Assembly: GCA_009739215.1 (NCBI GenBank)
Contig: VSJF01000007.1
Coordinates: forward strand, 310,001-374,000
DNA length: 64,000 nt
Reading direction: 5' to 3'
Source: Floccularia luteovirens
Taxonomy: Eukaryota; Basidiomycota; Agaricomycetes; Agaricales; Squamanitaceae
The position numbers and the translations under genes were made by a program. Every line of letters starts with the position of its first letter. Position 1 is the stretch's first letter. Positions 62,447 through 64,000 of this stretch are shown piece by piece. The notes beneath the pieces were generated by a model that saw only the letters and a list, made by a program, of their open reading frames with translations, was not told the origin of the DNA and ran no database searches.

Positions 62447-63186
62447 TCAATTAATAGTTTTTCCCCCAGCTCGCAGAACAATGAGTCTTTCCATCATACT
62501 CTCAAGTGACATCAAGCGAGTTTCTACCAAGTTTTCGAGGGTAGAAAGATGGCCTTCAAATTTCTTTTGCATGTCATTTATTCGATTTTCAACTTCTTGT
62601 AAGGCGGAGAAGTGCTTCCCGAACGCTCCATTTCCTCGTCATGAGCCTGAACGACATCCGTGTCGTCATGGTGTGGAGAATTTGAAGGTCCGTCCTTGAG
62701 AGCAGGTCGTTTTGCAGCGTCGCATTCCATACAGATATCTTCCCATTCTTCTTCCTCTCCTATTCCTCTCCTTCCTCACCGCCACCTTCATACCTAGCAT
62801 CAATTTAAGTTCCACTCATAACTCCCATTGTTGCATCATACTGACCAACGTATTTTATTTCATAAGCATCAGCAGGGTAATAAAACGTCATTTGAATGTC
62901 AAAAATCGAAGGTTCCGTAGATGACTTGATTGTTCCAGTGATGTTAGTGTATCCAACATATTCTTCTCCTCTTCCACTACGGGCATCAAATCTTTTCATA
63001 ATTGCGATTTCTGTAAATATGTTAATCAATAGCATTGTCAATAATCTTGTTATTGATTCCCGGATGCGATGGTAACGGCAGCGGTTGAGATGATTGATTT
63101 ATTTGCTTCAAAGAACAAATTGACAAAGTTGAGGTCAGGATTCCTGGGCGGCGCCGAGACACTCAACAGTTGCGAGTGTTATACCA
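62447..63186 (-). pseudogene. Internally deleted relic of the EF-hand/ZZ gene
   Basis: Three pieces of the 4.7-kb gene of unit 1 are fused in order. 62447-62730 matches its C-terminal coiled coil and CMECDAAKRP end (52760-53090), with small deletions. 62790-62980 matches the segment before the acidic tract (54290-54480; GRGEEYVGYTNITGTIKS). 63005-63175 matches its second exon (57170-57320). The helical domain core, EF-hand and zinc finger are gone, and frames do not connect. Sequence like the parent promoter follows at 63205-63285. It cannot encode a functional protein. Confidence 0.85.
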
Positions 63187-63574
63187 GTTATCATCGTTAT
63201 ATGCTACAGCGGGTTTCTCAAGCATATAGAAGGTCCGTCCTTATGACACCATTACGAGAAACCTGCACGATTTTACAAAGTTGACGCCGACAAATCGGTC
63301 GAACCATCCTATCGATTAACTTAGATCAACGCATAGAAACCATCGCAAGTAGTACTGCACCATTAAGTAAGTACGGGAATATTATTTCTTTATGGTTGAC
63401 ATCGGCAAATCGGCTTCCACGATCCTATCGATGAGAGTAAGTAAGCCTGCCGAGATTATCTCTCAATTATGGCATAATCAGCCATGAGCTGAGCTCAAGG
63501 TAATACAGAAAACACAGATTACAATGATTCTACAACTATGACAAAAGTCGTATCACAAGATAAAAACAACAATT
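63187..63574. other. Right end of the duplication and 3' flank of eIF3j
   Basis: 63205-63285 and 63393-63445 correspond to 57780-57860 and 58063-58130 of unit 1. Similarity is lost by about 63530, some 50 bp before the stop codon of the eIF3j gene. Confidence 0.5.
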
Positions 63575-64000
63575 CTACATGAAATCATCTACATGAGATC
63601 CAAAATCATCCAATGCTTCATCGTACAGCTCTGTATCAAGCCTGAAATTGATAGATCATATGAGTAAAGAAAATATCCAATTGAGTAGTTGGTTGGACAC
63701 CCACTTGGATGAGACTTTGCTTCCACCAAGCCCAGGCTTAGTAGCCGCTTTGGATTTTTTCTTCCCACTCAATTTGTCACGCTGTTCTTTTTGTTTCTCA
63801 TTTGCTAGTGTTGTCAGCCCGCTCGCTGCTTTGCGCACTTCGACATCTTTGAGTGGTATCGCTAGTTCGCGAACATGATGCTCAACGAAAGCAGCGTACA
63901 GCGGCTTGGTTTGATGTCGTTTAATAACATATTCGATGATTCGGGTTGACAACTCTTGGAAATCTTCTTTCGTACGTGGTTGGAACGATATTAGAGAATC
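63575..64000 (-). CDS. HCR1: Translation initiation factor eIF3 subunit J (partial, 5' end outside window)
   Basis: Two exons are visible on the minus strand: one from the window edge (64000) to 63705, and one from 63641 to 63575. They join in phase. The sequence reads SFQPRTKEDFQELSTRIIEY, RELAIPLKDVEVRKAASGLT, LANEKQKEQRDKLSGKKKSK, then after the intron LYDEALDDFGSHVDDFM and stop. The Lys-rich stretch followed by the short acidic terminus with YDEALDDFG is characteristic of eIF3j. This factor binds the 40S decoding centre with eIF1A and helps in start-codon selection and ribosome recycling. Roughly half of the usual ~260 residues are present. It is a single-copy housekeeping anchor at the edge of the duplicated island. 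Confidence 0.92.

Larger units (their letters stand above)
46690..63530. repeat. Tandem segmental duplication (unit 1 ~46.7-58.2 kb; unit 2 ~58.2-63.5 kb)
   Basis: Two head-to-tail units of the same order: GMC oxidoreductase with its promoter, a short uncertain gene, the EF-hand/ZZ gene with its promoter, and a terminal block. Unit 1 is about 11.5 kb and largely intact; unit 2 is about 5.4 kb with large internal deletions. Matching pairs include 46972-49689 with 58531-61271, 50395-50450 with 61919-61970, 52760-53090 with 62447-62730, 54290-54480 with 62790-62980, 57170-57320 with 63005-63175, 57780-57860 with 63205-63285, and 58063-58130 with 63393-63445. Boundaries are approximate, read by eye. 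Confidence 0.8.

Overview
This window is nuclear DNA from a basidiomycete fungus, most likely a mushroom-forming Agaricomycete. Genes are split by many 47-80 nt GT-AG introns. The gene content is also typical: NACHT-WD40 STAND proteins with an N-terminal helical-bundle domain, an AOX-type GMC oxidoreductase, multi-pass membrane proteins of Agaricomycete type and PARP-like ADP-ribosyltransferases. No tRNA, rRNA, CRISPR or prokaryotic feature was seen. All gene models come from reading splice sites by eye; unless stated otherwise their exon lengths keep frame and sum to a multiple of three.

Layout. 0-5 kb: two tandem PARP-like genes; the second has an N-terminal array of four Cys-rich modules. 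5-6.1 kb: a small multi-pass membrane protein. 6.7-8.2 kb: ribosomal protein uL4 (RPL4). 8.8-9.9 kb: an unrecognised, possibly decaying gene. 9.9-12.5 kb: gene-poor, with a compositionally odd island near 11.1-11.7 kb. 12.5-21.9 kb: a conserved housekeeping block with spliceosome factor CWC2, the CCCH protein TMA46/ZC3H15, an LRRC40-like leucine-rich repeat protein and a C2H2 transcription factor. 21.9-26.9 kb: gene-poor. 26.9-29.6 kb: a small probable mitochondrial protein and the kinetochore protein DSN1/Mis13. 30.7-33.6 kb: a seven-helix-type membrane protein and an arylamine N-acetyltransferase.

The second half is an accessory island. Two tandem NACHT-WD40 genes (34.6-38.9 and 40.0-44.3 kb) share a near-identical tract around the P-loop. 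An enoyl-reductase-like dehydrogenase follows. Next is an ~11.5 kb unit (about 46.7-58.2 kb) with an alcohol-oxidase-like GMC gene and a 1,339-residue gene combining an N-terminal helical-bundle domain, an EF-hand, an acidic tract and a ZZ-type zinc finger. A second, decayed copy follows directly (about 58.2-63.5 kb): a frameshifted GMC pseudogene and an internally deleted relic of the EF-hand/ZZ gene. It ends about 50 bp from the stop codon of a conserved eIF3j gene, which runs off the right edge.

The most interesting material is the pair of NACHT-WD40 genes near the EF-hand/ZZ gene, all starting with what I read as helical adaptor domains of the MLKL/HeLo-like type, and the PARP genes with reiterated zinc modules. 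A role in fungal innate immunity or non-self recognition is inference only.
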